Below are positions 44,687-54,604 of a DNA stretch of 64,000 bases, in pieces. Source of the stretch: Ignavibacteriota bacterium. GTDB lineage: Bacteria > Bacteroidota > Ignavibacteria > Tepidaquicellales > Tepidaquicellaceae. Position 1 is the first letter of the stretch. Every line of letters starts with the position of its first letter. The notes below the pieces were generated by a model that was not told the origin of the DNA, made no database searches, and worked only from the letters and a program-made list of their open reading frames with translations. Where the stretch lies: positions 124,001-188,000 of the forward strand of contig JAPLFJ010000012.1 in assembly GCA_026390735.1 (NCBI GenBank). The letters run 5' to 3'. The translations under genes were made by a program, and so were the position numbers.

Positions 44687-44747
44687 CAAAAAAGATGAGA
44701 ATTATAAAGATATTAGAGCAAAGTAAACTTTAAAAGTACAAACAAAA

Positions 44748-46061
44748 ATGCGTTACAGGAAATATACAATACTGATATTCTTAATACTTAACACAGGATT
44801 ACTGTTTTCACAGGAATACTGGTTAAATTCTTACAGTCCGACAACAAACACTTTAAAGAGTGCTACCTTCTTAGACAGCCTGAACGGATGGGCCTGCGGT
44901 GATACAGGAATAATAATCCACACGACAAACGGAGGACAGAACTGGACAATACAGGACTCAAAATCAAGAGTAGCATTACACGACATATTCTTTTTGAACA
45001 AAAGATTAGGATGGGCACTTGGATGGAACATATACAACCCTCAGCCTCCTTACGGCACTTATTATTTTAAAACAACTGACGGGGGTGTAAACTGGGACAC
45101 ATCATTTTTCCCTGTCGAGAACGTGTACATTAAAAAAGTTTATTTTCAGGACTCACTACACGGATTTCTGGGAGGTGCATACCTGAATATTATGCGAACA
45201 ACAGATGCAGGTGCAAACTGGATTCCTGTGGATATTGATTCATTGTCGGTTATGATGTTCCCTGTAAACAATTTTACGTTTTACAATAACGACTACGGAT
45301 ATGCAGTAGGCGGAGTAATGGACATAGCGGGAATAATCTGGCGGACAACAAACAGAGGTGTCCGATGGACTCCATTCATTGTTTCTCCCGAACCAAACAT
45401 GGACATGAAATTTTTTGATTCATTAAGGATACTGGGTTTTGGAGGCGACTTCGAATACGGGGCAAGTTTAATCAGAACATCAAACTCTGGAGCAAACTGG
45501 AAGTATACGTCACTTGAAATATTCGGTTTACCGACAGTGTTAACATTCCGGGACCTGAAGGACGGGTGGGGTTCTCTGGGATACGTAAGAACATTCATAT
45601 TCACGCAGGATACAGGAAATACATTCGTTCAGATAAATACTCCTGACTCATGTGTTATCAACGAGATAGTATTTCCTGACACGAGACACGGATTTGCATT
45701 CGGAGAAAACGGAAAGATACTGAAGTTCAATTCATCAACGGTAGGAATCATCAACCAGACAGGAGTTGCTGTAAAGAGTTTTGATTTAAAACAGAATTAC
45801 CCGAATCCATTCAATCCGCTGACTACAATTTCGTACGAAATAGGAAGCAATAGTTACGTAGTGCTAAAAGTTTTTGATGTGACAGGAAAAGAAATAAGGA
45901 TGCTTTATAACGGATATCAGAACAAAGGAAAATACAACTTAAAATTTGGTAGTGACAATTTGACTTCCGGTGTGTATTTTTACCAGATAACTGTAAGGGA
46001 CTTAACAGGAAAGAGTAATGAATTTTACACACAGACAAAGAAAATGCTTTTAATAAAATAA
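44748..46061 (+). CDS. T9SS-secreted protein with YCF48-like repeats
   Basis: The 437-residue protein has a signal peptide (to about residue 22). Seven or so beta-propeller repeats of YCF48/BNR type follow (NGWACGDTGIIIHTTNGG; TDGGVNW; TDAGANW; TNRGVRW; SNSGANW). The type IX C-terminal domain (about 345-437) starts FDLKQNYPNPFNP and includes LTSGVYFYQ. The protein is probably placed on the cell surface or released; its ligand is unknown. It follows the SurA operon by 62 bp. Confidence 0.92.
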   Translation: MRYRKYTILIFLILNTGLLFSQEYWLNSYSPTTNTLKSATFLDSLNGWACGDTGIIIHTTNGGQNWTIQDSKSRVALHDIFFLNKRLGWALGWNIYNPQPPYGTYYFKTTDGGVNWDTSFFPVENVYIKKVYFQDSLHGFLGGAYLNIMRTTDAGANWIPVDIDSLSVMMFPVNNFTFYNNDYGYAVGGVMDIAGIIWRTTNRGVRWTPFIVSPEPNMDMKFFDSLRILGFGGDFEYGASLIRTSNSGANWKYTSLEIFGLPTVLTFRDLKDGWGSLGYVRTFIFTQDTGNTFVQINTPDSCVINEIVFPDTRHGFAFGENGKILKFNSSTVGIINQTGVAVKSFDLKQNYPNPFNPLTTISYEIGSNSYVVLKVFDVTGKEIRMLYNGYQNKGKYNLKFGSDNLTSGVYFYQITVRDLTGKSNEFYTQTKKMLLIK

Positions 46062-46086
46062 CTTTCTAAAATATAACATAAAGGTC

Positions 46087-46929
46087 ATGAGAAAATTTAC
46101 TCTACTCATCTTAGTAGCATTCTTCATCACAGGAATTGCATACTCTCAGCAGGTATTAACAACAGCCAACAAAAAACCATTTGTAACGATTGAAACATCA
46201 GGGTCGTTCGATTTGCCGATAATGGATTTAAAGGCTTCAAATGGTATAGGGGGATTCTATAAGCTCACGGATTACGGTGCAAACATCGGCTATGGTGCGG
46301 CCCTTAATGTGAAATTTGCAGTTTACAATGCAAAGACAACACAGTTGAGAACATATCTGACCTTTGGATATTCGCAATTTACAAATGATGAAGCAAAAGC
46401 ATACAATTATTCAGAAGCAGGGTGGATTCATCCGGGTTATCCTTACATAAATCCTGTAACCGGCTTACCATATCAAAAAGTTACCGATGCACAGGGCGTC
46501 AGCAATATGAGAATGAACATTCCTTACTTAGCAGTCGGATGTGAACTTGGTGTGTACACTGATAAAAGACTCCGTTCATCTTTCAACTTCGGCCTTGATT
46601 ATGTTTTCAGTGTAATCTTCGGAAAGTATTATCAGACAATCAACGGACAGGGCGAAACATTCACTACATTAAACTCAAACTTAAGAACAGGTATCGGACT
46701 GAACACTACATATTCATACAAGTTCAGCGATGTAGTTGGTTTTCACGTAGGAACACGTTTTACGATTCCAAACTTATTCGGCAAAGCATCGGATATTTCA
46801 GACGGTGACGCAGCAGTTTATCTTCTTGACAAAGAAAACACGTCTTTGAATCCTACTTTATCGAACAGCAGAAACATAGGATACTTCAGGTTCTTTGGTG
46901 GTCTTTCATTATTTCTGGGAAGAATGTAA
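46087..46929 (+). CDS. outer-membrane beta-barrel protein, first of a tandem pair
   Basis: The 280-residue protein has a signal peptide ending AYSQ (about 21). A barrel with alternating strands follows, and the C-terminus is RFFGGLSLFLGRM. It is about half identical to the next gene along the whole length (both have QQVLTTANKKPFVTIE-like starts and GVSNMRMN-like middles), so the pair arose by duplication. Located in the outer membrane; function unknown. Confidence 0.75.
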   Translation: MRKFTLLILVAFFITGIAYSQQVLTTANKKPFVTIETSGSFDLPIMDLKASNGIGGFYKLTDYGANIGYGAALNVKFAVYNAKTTQLRTYLTFGYSQFTNDEAKAYNYSEAGWIHPGYPYINPVTGLPYQKVTDAQGVSNMRMNIPYLAVGCELGVYTDKRLRSSFNFGLDYVFSVIFGKYYQTINGQGETFTTLNSNLRTGIGLNTTYSYKFSDVVGFHVGTRFTIPNLFGKASDISDGDAAVYLLDKENTSLNPTLSNSRNIGYFRFFGGLSLFLGRM

Positions 46930-46988
46930 CCGATATAAGGAAAATAAATTTATTAATTAAATAATTCAGTTAACTTAATTAAAAGGTT

Positions 46989-47819
46989 ATGAGAAAACAC
47001 ATTCTACTTATTTTGTTATTAATTTTCATCAGTAGTATTTCTTATTCGCAGCAAGTATTAACTTCAGCGAATAAAAAACCATTAATAACAATAGAAACAT
47101 CCGGTTCATTTGAACTTCCTTTAATGGACCTGGCAGCTAAGAACGGAATCGGCGGGTTCTGGAATTTTACTGATTACGGTGCAAGCACAGGCTTCGGAAC
47201 AGCACTTAACGTTAAGTTTGCAGTTTATACTGCAAAGAAAATTCAACTCCGCAATTATGTTACATTCGGCTACTCACAATTTGTAAACGATGAAGCCTCT
47301 GCATACATAACACCAGGCGGTACTGTAAACGGACAAGCGAATCCTCCTTATCCATACGGTTCAGGTACCCCGATAAAAACTTCAGGTGTAAGCAACATGA
47401 GATTGAACATGCCATCTTTAGCATTAGGAATAGAACTTGGTGTTTACACGGATATGAGAAACCGTTCATCGTTTAATTTTGGTTTTGATTATCTTTTCAC
47501 TGTAATCACAGGCAGATATTACCAGACTATAAACGGCAGCCAGGAAACATTCACAACTTTAAGGTCAAACTTAAGAAATGGTGTCGGACTGAATGCATCC
47601 TATTCTTTAAAATTCAGCGAAGTAGTTGGTTTCCACGTTGGTACAAGGTTTGTATTACCAAACTTAATAGGCAAGTCAGCGGAAATGACAGACGGTGATG
47701 CTTATGCTTACATTCTTGACAAAGCCAACACAACACTTAATCCGAATTTATCCAGTAACAGAACAATGGCCTATTTTAAATTCTTCGGTGGTCTGTCGAT
47801 ATTCATTGGGAAGATGTAG
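46989..47819 (+). CDS. outer-membrane beta-barrel protein, second of a tandem pair
   Basis: The 276-residue paralogue of the preceding gene shares the signal peptide (SYSQ), the start QQVLTSANKKPLITIE, conserved FNFGFDYLFTVITGRYYQTI and the barrel end FFGGLSIFIGKM. The most variable part is a loop near residues 105-125, probably exposed. It is followed by a strong bidirectional terminator. Confidence 0.75.
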   Translation: MRKHILLILLLIFISSISYSQQVLTSANKKPLITIETSGSFELPLMDLAAKNGIGGFWNFTDYGASTGFGTALNVKFAVYTAKKIQLRNYVTFGYSQFVNDEASAYITPGGTVNGQANPPYPYGSGTPIKTSGVSNMRLNMPSLALGIELGVYTDMRNRSSFNFGFDYLFTVITGRYYQTINGSQETFTTLRSNLRNGVGLNASYSLKFSEVVGFHVGTRFVLPNLIGKSAEMTDGDAYAYILDKANTTLNPNLSSNRTMAYFKFFGGLSIFIGKM

Positions 47820-47841
47820 AACACTTAAAGATATTATTTTT

Positions 47842-47875
47842 AAAGAGGCTGTCAGATACCTGACAGCCTCTTTTT
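47842..47875. terminator. bidirectional terminator between convergent genes
   Basis: Perfect 14-bp stem AAAGAGGCTGTCAG, loop ATAC, then its complement and a T run. It serves the barrel gene on the plus strand and the TonB receptor on the minus strand. Confidence 0.9.
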
Positions 47876-47885
47876 ATAATTAAAA

Positions 47886-49979
47886 TCAGAAATTAATTTT
47901 CAGGTTACCATAGAACTGTCTTCCTGTTCCAGGCTGGTAAGCATTACCGCCCGGATCAGGTTCTGAAAACGCGACATACTTCTTATCGCCGAGGTTTGTA
48001 GCATTAAAACTGATCTGGCCGTTGAACTTAGAAATATTCCAGTCATAAACGAGTCTTCCGTTGAAAAGTGCATAACCTTCAACTGCTTCAGCTTCAACGT
48101 TTGCACCATCGATGTATGCTTTCGATAATATTTCAGTGCTTAAACCAAAGAACAGATGCGGAACGATTTCATACTGAGCGTCAAGATAAAACTGATGCTG
48201 AGGAGAGTTCGGGAGATAGTTTCCATCAACCACGTATTTGTAAATGGTTGGGTCATCCATCACGACTCTGTTAGGAGTTTCATTTGTGTACTTGAAGTTG
48301 GAATAAGTATATGCTGTCTGCAAAGTTAACTCCCTTAACGGATTATACCTTAAATACACTTCTGCTCCAAACCTTCTGCTTGAGCCTGCATTCTTGTAGA
48401 ATGTTTCCTGGCTTCTGAGAGAGTCAGTAATTCTGTATCTGTCGAAATCATTATTCGTAGTAAGATAGAACAGACCAACATCGTAGTACAGTTTATTTCC
48501 GACTGTACCTCTGACACCAATGTCTTCACCGAAAGATGTTGCAGGGATAAGGTGTGTATTGAACCCGCCGAAGTTGTCGGGATTCTGAGCCAGTTCTTCA
48601 GTTGCAGGCGGCAGGAATCCCTGACCAACGTTTGCATAAATGTTTACAGCAGGTACAGGAGAATAAGTTATACCAAAGCGGCCGGTTGTCTTGTTAAATT
48701 TAGCCTCGCCTGAAGCATCGTAAGGGATTTTCAGATTATCAGTTAATTCATTTTTAATATCGTCATACCTTACACTTGCCATGAAATTAAATTTATCTCC
48801 GAGTTCGAGCCTGTCAATAAAGAAAACACCGAGACCTCTTTGCCTGATTGTTTCATTAGAGACTACAGTGTTGACCCTTACTGAGTAATCATTAGGAACA
48901 CGTTTTTCGTATATTGTCTGCCATTGAAGGTCAGTGCCTGCGCTGATATGGTTTTTATATTTCTTATTTCCGAAATGAAGATTATACTGAACCGAAGTAC
49001 CAGGAGTCAGGTATGTTCTGTCAACGAATGTATGATTATTCGCTTCGGTAAACAAAGTTCTTTTTGAATATATGTTAAAATTAAAGTCGTGCATATCGTT
49101 AACTTTCAAACTTCCTACCAAGCCTGTAGTGATTCTGTTAGTCTCAAGGTATTCATTAAACGGAATGGCATCGGGATTAGCCTGTTTAGGGTTTTCCTGA
49201 TACTGCTGTAAGTTTATACCTTCAGGATTTTCGTGATAGGAGTCTGTGTAGGAGAATATTGGAGTCAGTGTAATATTTTTGTTTGGTGTATACGTTGCTT
49301 TGCCGTATACATTATTATTCCAGAAGTGAGTATGGTCTCTGTAGCCATCACCCATATTACGGGAGAAAGAGACTCTGTAGTTTACTTTATCAACTGTAGC
49401 ACCAAACTGTCCAAGACCTTTCCAGAAATTATTTGAACCAACCGAGAACTGTCCCTGTCCTGAGAGAAGTTTATCAGAACCATTCTGAGTAAGAATGTTC
49501 AGAATACCTGCCGAGGAACTTCCGCCGTATAAGGATGCGCCTGTACCACGAAGGACTTCTATTCTTTCGACAGTAGCCCAGTCAACATCGAATAAATCCG
49601 GAGCAAAACCTGTCGGGTCATTTACAGGAAGTCCGTCCAGAAGAACTTTAATTCCTCTGATGCCTCTTTCAGTCAGGATACCCTGCCCTCTGATGGAAAG
49701 ATGGATTCTTTCACCATTAGCCTGGTTGTCAACTTTTACACCAGGTACTAATTTAAGTGCTTCGTCAACGGCAATAGACTTTGGCATTGAGCTGAGGAAG
49801 TCATAACCGACTATACTTGTAGCAAAACTGTTTTCCCTAAGAGGAATGTTAAACCTCGGAGCAGAAATAATAATCTCCAGAGGATATTTATACTCGTTCT
49901 TTACGCTATCGATATTTTCGTTTTGTGCGTATGAATACGAGCAAATAATCAATAATAATATTAAGAATATTTTTCTCAT
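47886..49979 (-). CDS. TonB-dependent receptor
   Basis: The 697-residue protein has a signal peptide ending SYAQ (about 18), a plug domain (about 45-160; SMPKSIAVDEALKLVPGVKVDNQ, IRGIKVLLDGLPVNDP, VERIEVLRGTGASLYGGSSSAGILN) and a 22-strand barrel ending FYGNLKINF. It has no carboxypeptidase-like extension. Its substrate is likely a metal complex or cofactor but cannot be told from sequence. It lies downstream of the PPPK-ending small membrane protein, the same order as at 54.6-57.6 kb. Confidence 0.94.
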   Translation of the reverse strand: MRKIFLILLLIICSYSYAQNENIDSVKNEYKYPLEIIISAPRFNIPLRENSFATSIVGYDFLSSMPKSIAVDEALKLVPGVKVDNQANGERIHLSIRGQGILTERGIRGIKVLLDGLPVNDPTGFAPDLFDVDWATVERIEVLRGTGASLYGGSSSAGILNILTQNGSDKLLSGQGQFSVGSNNFWKGLGQFGATVDKVNYRVSFSRNMGDGYRDHTHFWNNNVYGKATYTPNKNITLTPIFSYTDSYHENPEGINLQQYQENPKQANPDAIPFNEYLETNRITTGLVGSLKVNDMHDFNFNIYSKRTLFTEANNHTFVDRTYLTPGTSVQYNLHFGNKKYKNHISAGTDLQWQTIYEKRVPNDYSVRVNTVVSNETIRQRGLGVFFIDRLELGDKFNFMASVRYDDIKNELTDNLKIPYDASGEAKFNKTTGRFGITYSPVPAVNIYANVGQGFLPPATEELAQNPDNFGGFNTHLIPATSFGEDIGVRGTVGNKLYYDVGLFYLTTNNDFDRYRITDSLRSQETFYKNAGSSRRFGAEVYLRYNPLRELTLQTAYTYSNFKYTNETPNRVVMDDPTIYKYVVDGNYLPNSPQHQFYLDAQYEIVPHLFFGLSTEILSKAYIDGANVEAEAVEGYALFNGRLVYDWNISKFNGQISFNATNLGDKKYVAFSEPDPGGNAYQPGTGRQFYGNLKINF

Positions 49980-50022
49980 AATTCTGTAATTTTTAAATTA
50001 ATAAAATGTATTTATACAAAAA

Positions 50023-50547
50023 CTATGAGAACTTCGGGGGTGGTGTATGTCTGGCTATAAATGGTTTTAAGTCAGGATTTATGTAATAAATAACAGCGTT
50101 ATCTATTTTGGGTATGCTGTTGTCAAAATAATTATCGAAGACAAATGCTGTCAGTTTTTTGGCTACAGTAAGATTAAAAAAGTTTAAAGAAAACTTTCTG
50201 TTCTGATTATTACCAAACTGGAGTTCAAAAGACTTATCGAGCAGGTTTTCCGTTTCATCTTTTAAACAATAAATATAAGTACTGCCATCTTTTTCGACAG
50301 TATTAACTACATCGTACAATTCACCGTTAAAAAGGATTTCGGATTCATTATTATACTTTACAGGTGAGGATTCTTTATCGGATTCATTAATAACGATTAG
50401 TGCAAAGTCGCTTGAGTCATAACACTCATCGACCTTAGCCTTTTGCATCATAACTGCAAGGTTCTTTAAAGGAAGATATACTGTCAGAAAACTAAATTCA
50501 TTAACAGTAAATAACAATATCAGAAATATTGTAATTACTTTTTTCAT
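50023..50547 (-). CDS. small membrane-anchored protein ending PPPK, first copy
   Basis: The 174-residue protein has an N-terminal membrane segment (KKVITIFLILLFTVNEFSFLTVYL) and a mixed body with SEILFNGELYDVVNTVE and YIYCLKDETENLLDKSFE. The C-terminus is ARHTPPPKFS. It is related to 57107-57637, with the same layout and the shared core NGxLYD, DExExxL and PPPK. Each copy sits directly upstream of a TonB receptor on the same strand. Short PP-ending proteins before receptors (HYC_CC_PP type) are known in Bacteroidota. Likely a periplasmic partner; function unknown. Confidence 0.7.
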   Translation of the reverse strand: MKKVITIFLILLFTVNEFSFLTVYLPLKNLAVMMQKAKVDECYDSSDFALIVINESDKESSPVKYNNESEILFNGELYDVVNTVEKDGSTYIYCLKDETENLLDKSFELQFGNNQNRKFSLNFFNLTVAKKLTAFVFDNYFDNSIPKIDNAVIYYINPDLKPFIARHTPPPKFS

Positions 50548-50662
50548 AACTAATCAAAATTAGGGAATAGTTAAGAAACAAACTATTCAAATTTCAGAGT
50601 ATAGAGATGGCATAAAAAAAGCTGCATACTATAAAATATGCAGCTGTTATACGAATCATAAA

Positions 50663-52294
50663 CTATTTTGTAAGAAGCATTTTTCTTGAAGCAGTAAAAT
50701 CATCCGAAATTAATTTATAGAAATAAACACCGCTTGGAAGAGTCTTACCGAATTCGTTTGCGTTAAAGTTAATTTCGTATGTACCTGCAGAATGGTATCC
50801 TTCGGATAATGTCCTTAGTTCCCTGCCCTGAATATCATAAAGTTTAACCGTAATGTTTGAATTTTTAGGTACAGAATACTTTATTCTGGTTTCGGGATTA
50901 AAAGGATTCGGGTAATTCTGTTCGAGTTTAAAACCCGAAGGAATTTCAGAACTGATTTTAGTAATTCCGATAGTATTTAAATCAATAATAGTAGACCAGA
51001 TCTGATAAATACCCGAAAAGTCGTCCATCCAGTGAGCATAGAGTTTATTGCCGTTAGAGACCAGTGAAATAAAGTCACCCTGGTAGCTTGCCGCCCCACC
51101 TGTGATAGGTTTTGGTTTAAAGCGATGATCGCTGATAGTAATATCAGTCCAGGTGTTGCCTCCGTCTTTTGAGCGTGAAAGCATTACTTCTGCAGAATCC
51201 GCTGAAGTATTTCTATCATCATAATATATTACATTTAATGCGCCTGTAGAATCAACATCCACAGAGGGGCAATACTGAATTTTACCATTATTTAAGGCAT
51301 CCTGATTTACGCGAATACCCGCAGACCAGTTCAAACCGTTGTTTGTTGAACGGTGCATTATAATATCAGGGTCCGACCCTGCAGGAGAAAGGTTTTTTTC
51401 GGCCGTTATCATATATATCCATCCGTTCCTGGGGCCTCCAGATTTATCAATATCAAACCTTGGCAATCCGTTCACACGAATATTTCCTTTTGTCAGCAAT
51501 GTTCCGTTAATTCCATTCATTGCATAAGCATTCTGATAAACGGTCCAGTTAACTCCCCCATTGGATGACATAGCAAAACCTGCATAGTTTTCAGTAAAAG
51601 GCGAAGTGCTTGAAACGCCAGACCAGGACACATACACATTTCCATTTAAACCTGTTTTTATGTAACCACCCGAGCATCTTTGCGGAGGAGAAGAATTTAT
51701 CGCAGACGGCGAAGTCCAGTTTGCACCGCTGTTAGTAGTGTAAGAAACCAAGACAGGAAAAGGGGACACAAAGTTTACCCACGAAGCATAAGTTCGACCG
51801 TAAAAAGGACTGGCTGGACTGTCATCTGTTGTACTTGAACCTTTATCTTCCGGCTGAAGATTTGTTAGAGTATAAGCATTTGACCAGGTGCTGCCCATAT
51901 CTGTTGAAAAATGACTGTAAACACCTGTAATAATCGAGCCAATATGAGTAATAATAAATACTCCATTTTTATCTATTGAAATACCAGGGTCTCCACCGTG
52001 GTTTTGAAGGTTAACACCTTTGCAGGTATCCGTACCGAACCAGTTATAACCGCCGTTAGTACTCACATAAACTCCTTCGCTTCTGAAAGCACTGGAAGTA
52101 TTAATCGTATAAGAACTTGCGAACATTATCTGTTTATTAAGCGGGCTGAAACAAACGACAGGTTCGGTCTGAGTTGTAGTACTTGGAAATATTCTGAAAC
52201 TGGCAGATGGTGCTTTTAACTGCGAAAGAGCCACATTCCCCACCAATAAAACAATCAGTGTCAATTTAAAAACCAAATATTTCCTTTTCAACAT
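50663..52294 (-). CDS. T9SS-secreted protein with BNR/Asp-box repeats
   Basis: The 543-residue protein has a signal peptide (to about residue 25). A sialidase-like propeller follows with Asp-box repeats (STNGGYNWFG, STDMGSTW, TNSGANW, SSNGGVNW, STNNGLNW, SKDGGNTW). The type IX sorting domain (about 455-543) starts FKLEQNYPNPFNP and ends ASRKMLLTK. The catalytic residues of sialidases are not evident, so a binding or structural role is likely. It is secreted to the surface. It lies 12 bp downstream of the TonB receptor at 52306-54414. Confidence 0.9.
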   Translation of the reverse strand: MLKRKYLVFKLTLIVLLVGNVALSQLKAPSASFRIFPSTTTQTEPVVCFSPLNKQIMFASSYTINTSSAFRSEGVYVSTNGGYNWFGTDTCKGVNLQNHGGDPGISIDKNGVFIITHIGSIITGVYSHFSTDMGSTWSNAYTLTNLQPEDKGSSTTDDSPASPFYGRTYASWVNFVSPFPVLVSYTTNSGANWTSPSAINSSPPQRCSGGYIKTGLNGNVYVSWSGVSSTSPFTENYAGFAMSSNGGVNWTVYQNAYAMNGINGTLLTKGNIRVNGLPRFDIDKSGGPRNGWIYMITAEKNLSPAGSDPDIIMHRSTNNGLNWSAGIRVNQDALNNGKIQYCPSVDVDSTGALNVIYYDDRNTSADSAEVMLSRSKDGGNTWTDITISDHRFKPKPITGGAASYQGDFISLVSNGNKLYAHWMDDFSGIYQIWSTIIDLNTIGITKISSEIPSGFKLEQNYPNPFNPETRIKYSVPKNSNITVKLYDIQGRELRTLSEGYHSAGTYEINFNANEFGKTLPSGVYFYKLISDDFTASRKMLLTK

Positions 52295-52305
52295 TGTAAT
52301 ATGAA

Positions 52306-54414
52306 TTAAAATTTGTAACTAACATTTAAACCCGAATAAATACTTCTTGGTTCACCTGTCTCATAATATCTTCCGTAAAAATCATTTATGTTAACGTATC
52401 CAACGTATCTTTTATCGAAAATATTATTTATCCCCGCATAAAAAACTGTATTAAATTTCCCCACTGTAAAGTTTATACCACCCATCACATTTCCGTAGAA
52501 ATAACTTGGTGTGCTTTCTGAATTGTTATCATTCACGTACATACTTGTAAGGTAATCACAGTCCCACTGGAGTAATCCGTTAACTTTATCAGAAATCTCA
52601 AATTCATAATTAAAGATTAAATTCAGAATATGCCTTGGTATGGACGGGACATAATTACCGTTATAGTTTTCTGTAGTATTCCCTGAAGGTCCCTGTATAA
52701 CTGCAGAATAGTCCTCATACTTAAAATTTGTCAGAGTATAATTAGTTACAAGTTCTATACCTTCAAAAGGCTCACACATAAAACCAACTTCAACACCCAG
52801 CCTGTTAGTCCTGGTTGCATTACGGAAGAATGTATTTTGATTAATGGTAAAAGGAACGATTTCATTCCTTACGACATAATCGAAGAAAGTGGCTTCAAAT
52901 TTAATCTTTCTCATAAACTCAGAATTTCTGTTCAGAATGTTTCCTTTAATTCCAAGTTCAAAGTTCTGTGAATTCTGCGGTTTTAAATCAGGGTTAAGAG
53001 TATATTTAGTGTTTGAAGTTGTGTAATTATTGTCGAGTTCACTGACTGCAGGAATATCCACACCAATTCCGTAGGAAGTGTAGAGTGCAATGTATGGTGT
53101 AAGTTTATAGTTTAAACCAAGTTTTGGCGTAAAGTTATCAAAAATTCTTGACGTATCTGTATAACCATGAAACTGTAGTGAGTTTTTAGAAAGAGAGACC
53201 CTGTCGTAACGTGAGGAGAAGAACAAATTAGATTTATTCTTTATTATTTCAAACTGGTCTTCAAGATAAAATCCAATGCTGCTCTGTAAATCTTCGAACT
53301 GGTCAACTACGGTTAAACCCTTATTGCCATTAATATTATCATAAACAGTTCTAGGACCTGACTGTGTTGAAAAATCCATACCTACGGTTACCATATTGTT
53401 TCTGTCTTTCACTTTAGCCCTGTTTGTAAACCTCACGAAAGAACCTAGAGAGTTTCTGGTAGATATTGTATAGAATTCGTCATCTGTTTTCATAAAGTCT
53501 TTCATTCCGCCGTACCCCGTTATTTCGAGTTCGTTAGCATCATTTTTACCGAAAGTTGTTTTGAACTTAACAGCAAGTCTTCCCTTCTTGGATTCATTCC
53601 TGAAATCCTGAGAAATTGCAATATCCCTTGCCTGCATCGGATTCTGGTCAAACTGTTCTCTGGTTAAGGCACCCGGGATTCTGTTAATACCGCGGACATA
53701 ATTGCTCAGCACGGTGATTGAAGATTTATTACCAAGGTATCCTTCGAAAACTGAATTTACCAAATGTCCGTATTCACTGCTATGGTCTCTGAACCCTTTC
53801 AGATTACGGTAATTATAGCTCATAAAAAATCTGTAATCATTTGTCTTAACACCTACCTTGCCACCATTCTGAAGAAAGCCATAGGAGCCATACTGATTAT
53901 TAGAAGTGAAATAATTATCGGGAAAATATATATCGGTTAAAAAGTTAACAACACCACCAGGTGAGTTTCCGTAAATTGATGAAAGGTTACCTTTAACGAC
54001 TTCAACACCACCGAGGGAAGTGAAGTCGATAGCGTCTACTACGGTTTCACCGTCCGGCTCTGATTCGGGAATACCGTCCTGAAGAATCTTAACACCTCTT
54101 ACACCTGTATTAGAACGTGTACCATACCCTCTGATTGTAACACGAATATCTTTATTCCCGTATCTTGACTGAAGAAAAAGACCCGGTACATCTGCCAGAA
54201 CATTTTTGGCAGAAACCTTCTTGCCAAACATCAACTCTTTTTTATCGACTCTGAAAACTGAAAAAGGTATATCAATAATTTTTTCCAGTGTTCTTGTACC
54301 TGTAATAACAAGTTCTTCGGTTTCATATTTCATACTATCGCGTTCTTCTTCCTGGGCATAGGATATAGTGGTGATTAAAAGAATAAACAATAAACAGAGA
54401 GTAAAGTTTTTCAT
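52306..54414 (-). CDS. TonB-dependent receptor, FecA-like
   Basis: The 702-residue protein has a signal peptide ending SYAQ (about 20). The plug (about 30-150) has EELVITGTRT (TonB-box-like), KNVLADVPGLFLQSRYG, IRGYGTRSNTGVRGVKILQDGIPESEPDG, VEVVKGNLSSIYGNSPGGV. The FecA-type plug motifs suggest an iron-chelate or similar ligand. The barrel ends SIYSGLNVSYKF. It is probably co-transcribed with the T9SS Asp-box protein (12 bp), which may help ligand capture. Confidence 0.94.
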   Translation of the reverse strand: MKNFTLCLLFILLITTISYAQEEERDSMKYETEELVITGTRTLEKIIDIPFSVFRVDKKELMFGKKVSAKNVLADVPGLFLQSRYGNKDIRVTIRGYGTRSNTGVRGVKILQDGIPESEPDGETVVDAIDFTSLGGVEVVKGNLSSIYGNSPGGVVNFLTDIYFPDNYFTSNNQYGSYGFLQNGGKVGVKTNDYRFFMSYNYRNLKGFRDHSSEYGHLVNSVFEGYLGNKSSITVLSNYVRGINRIPGALTREQFDQNPMQARDIAISQDFRNESKKGRLAVKFKTTFGKNDANELEITGYGGMKDFMKTDDEFYTISTRNSLGSFVRFTNRAKVKDRNNMVTVGMDFSTQSGPRTVYDNINGNKGLTVVDQFEDLQSSIGFYLEDQFEIIKNKSNLFFSSRYDRVSLSKNSLQFHGYTDTSRIFDNFTPKLGLNYKLTPYIALYTSYGIGVDIPAVSELDNNYTTSNTKYTLNPDLKPQNSQNFELGIKGNILNRNSEFMRKIKFEATFFDYVVRNEIVPFTINQNTFFRNATRTNRLGVEVGFMCEPFEGIELVTNYTLTNFKYEDYSAVIQGPSGNTTENYNGNYVPSIPRHILNLIFNYEFEISDKVNGLLQWDCDYLTSMYVNDNNSESTPSYFYGNVMGGINFTVGKFNTVFYAGINNIFDKRYVGYVNINDFYGRYYETGEPRSIYSGLNVSYKF

Positions 54415-54549
54415 AATAAAGTATTAAATTCTTTATATAGTAGATTAATTTAAGTGTAATTTATAAATTAATAAATGTAAAAAGATATATTTATGAATAA
54501 GGGTTGCAGTAAATATCATAATGTAATTAAAAATAAAAAATTCTGAAAG

Positions 54550-54576
54550 GGGGTATCTCAATATAAGATACCCCTT
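54550..54576 (-). terminator. terminator of the large TonB receptor gene
   Basis: GGGGTATCT (54550-54558) pairs with AGATACCCC (54566-54574) around a 7-base loop; on the minus strand a T-rich tract follows. It stands 30 bp after the stop of the receptor at 54605. Confidence 0.75.
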
Positions 54577-54604
54577 AAATCAGAATTGTAACAAAATGAA
54601 AAAA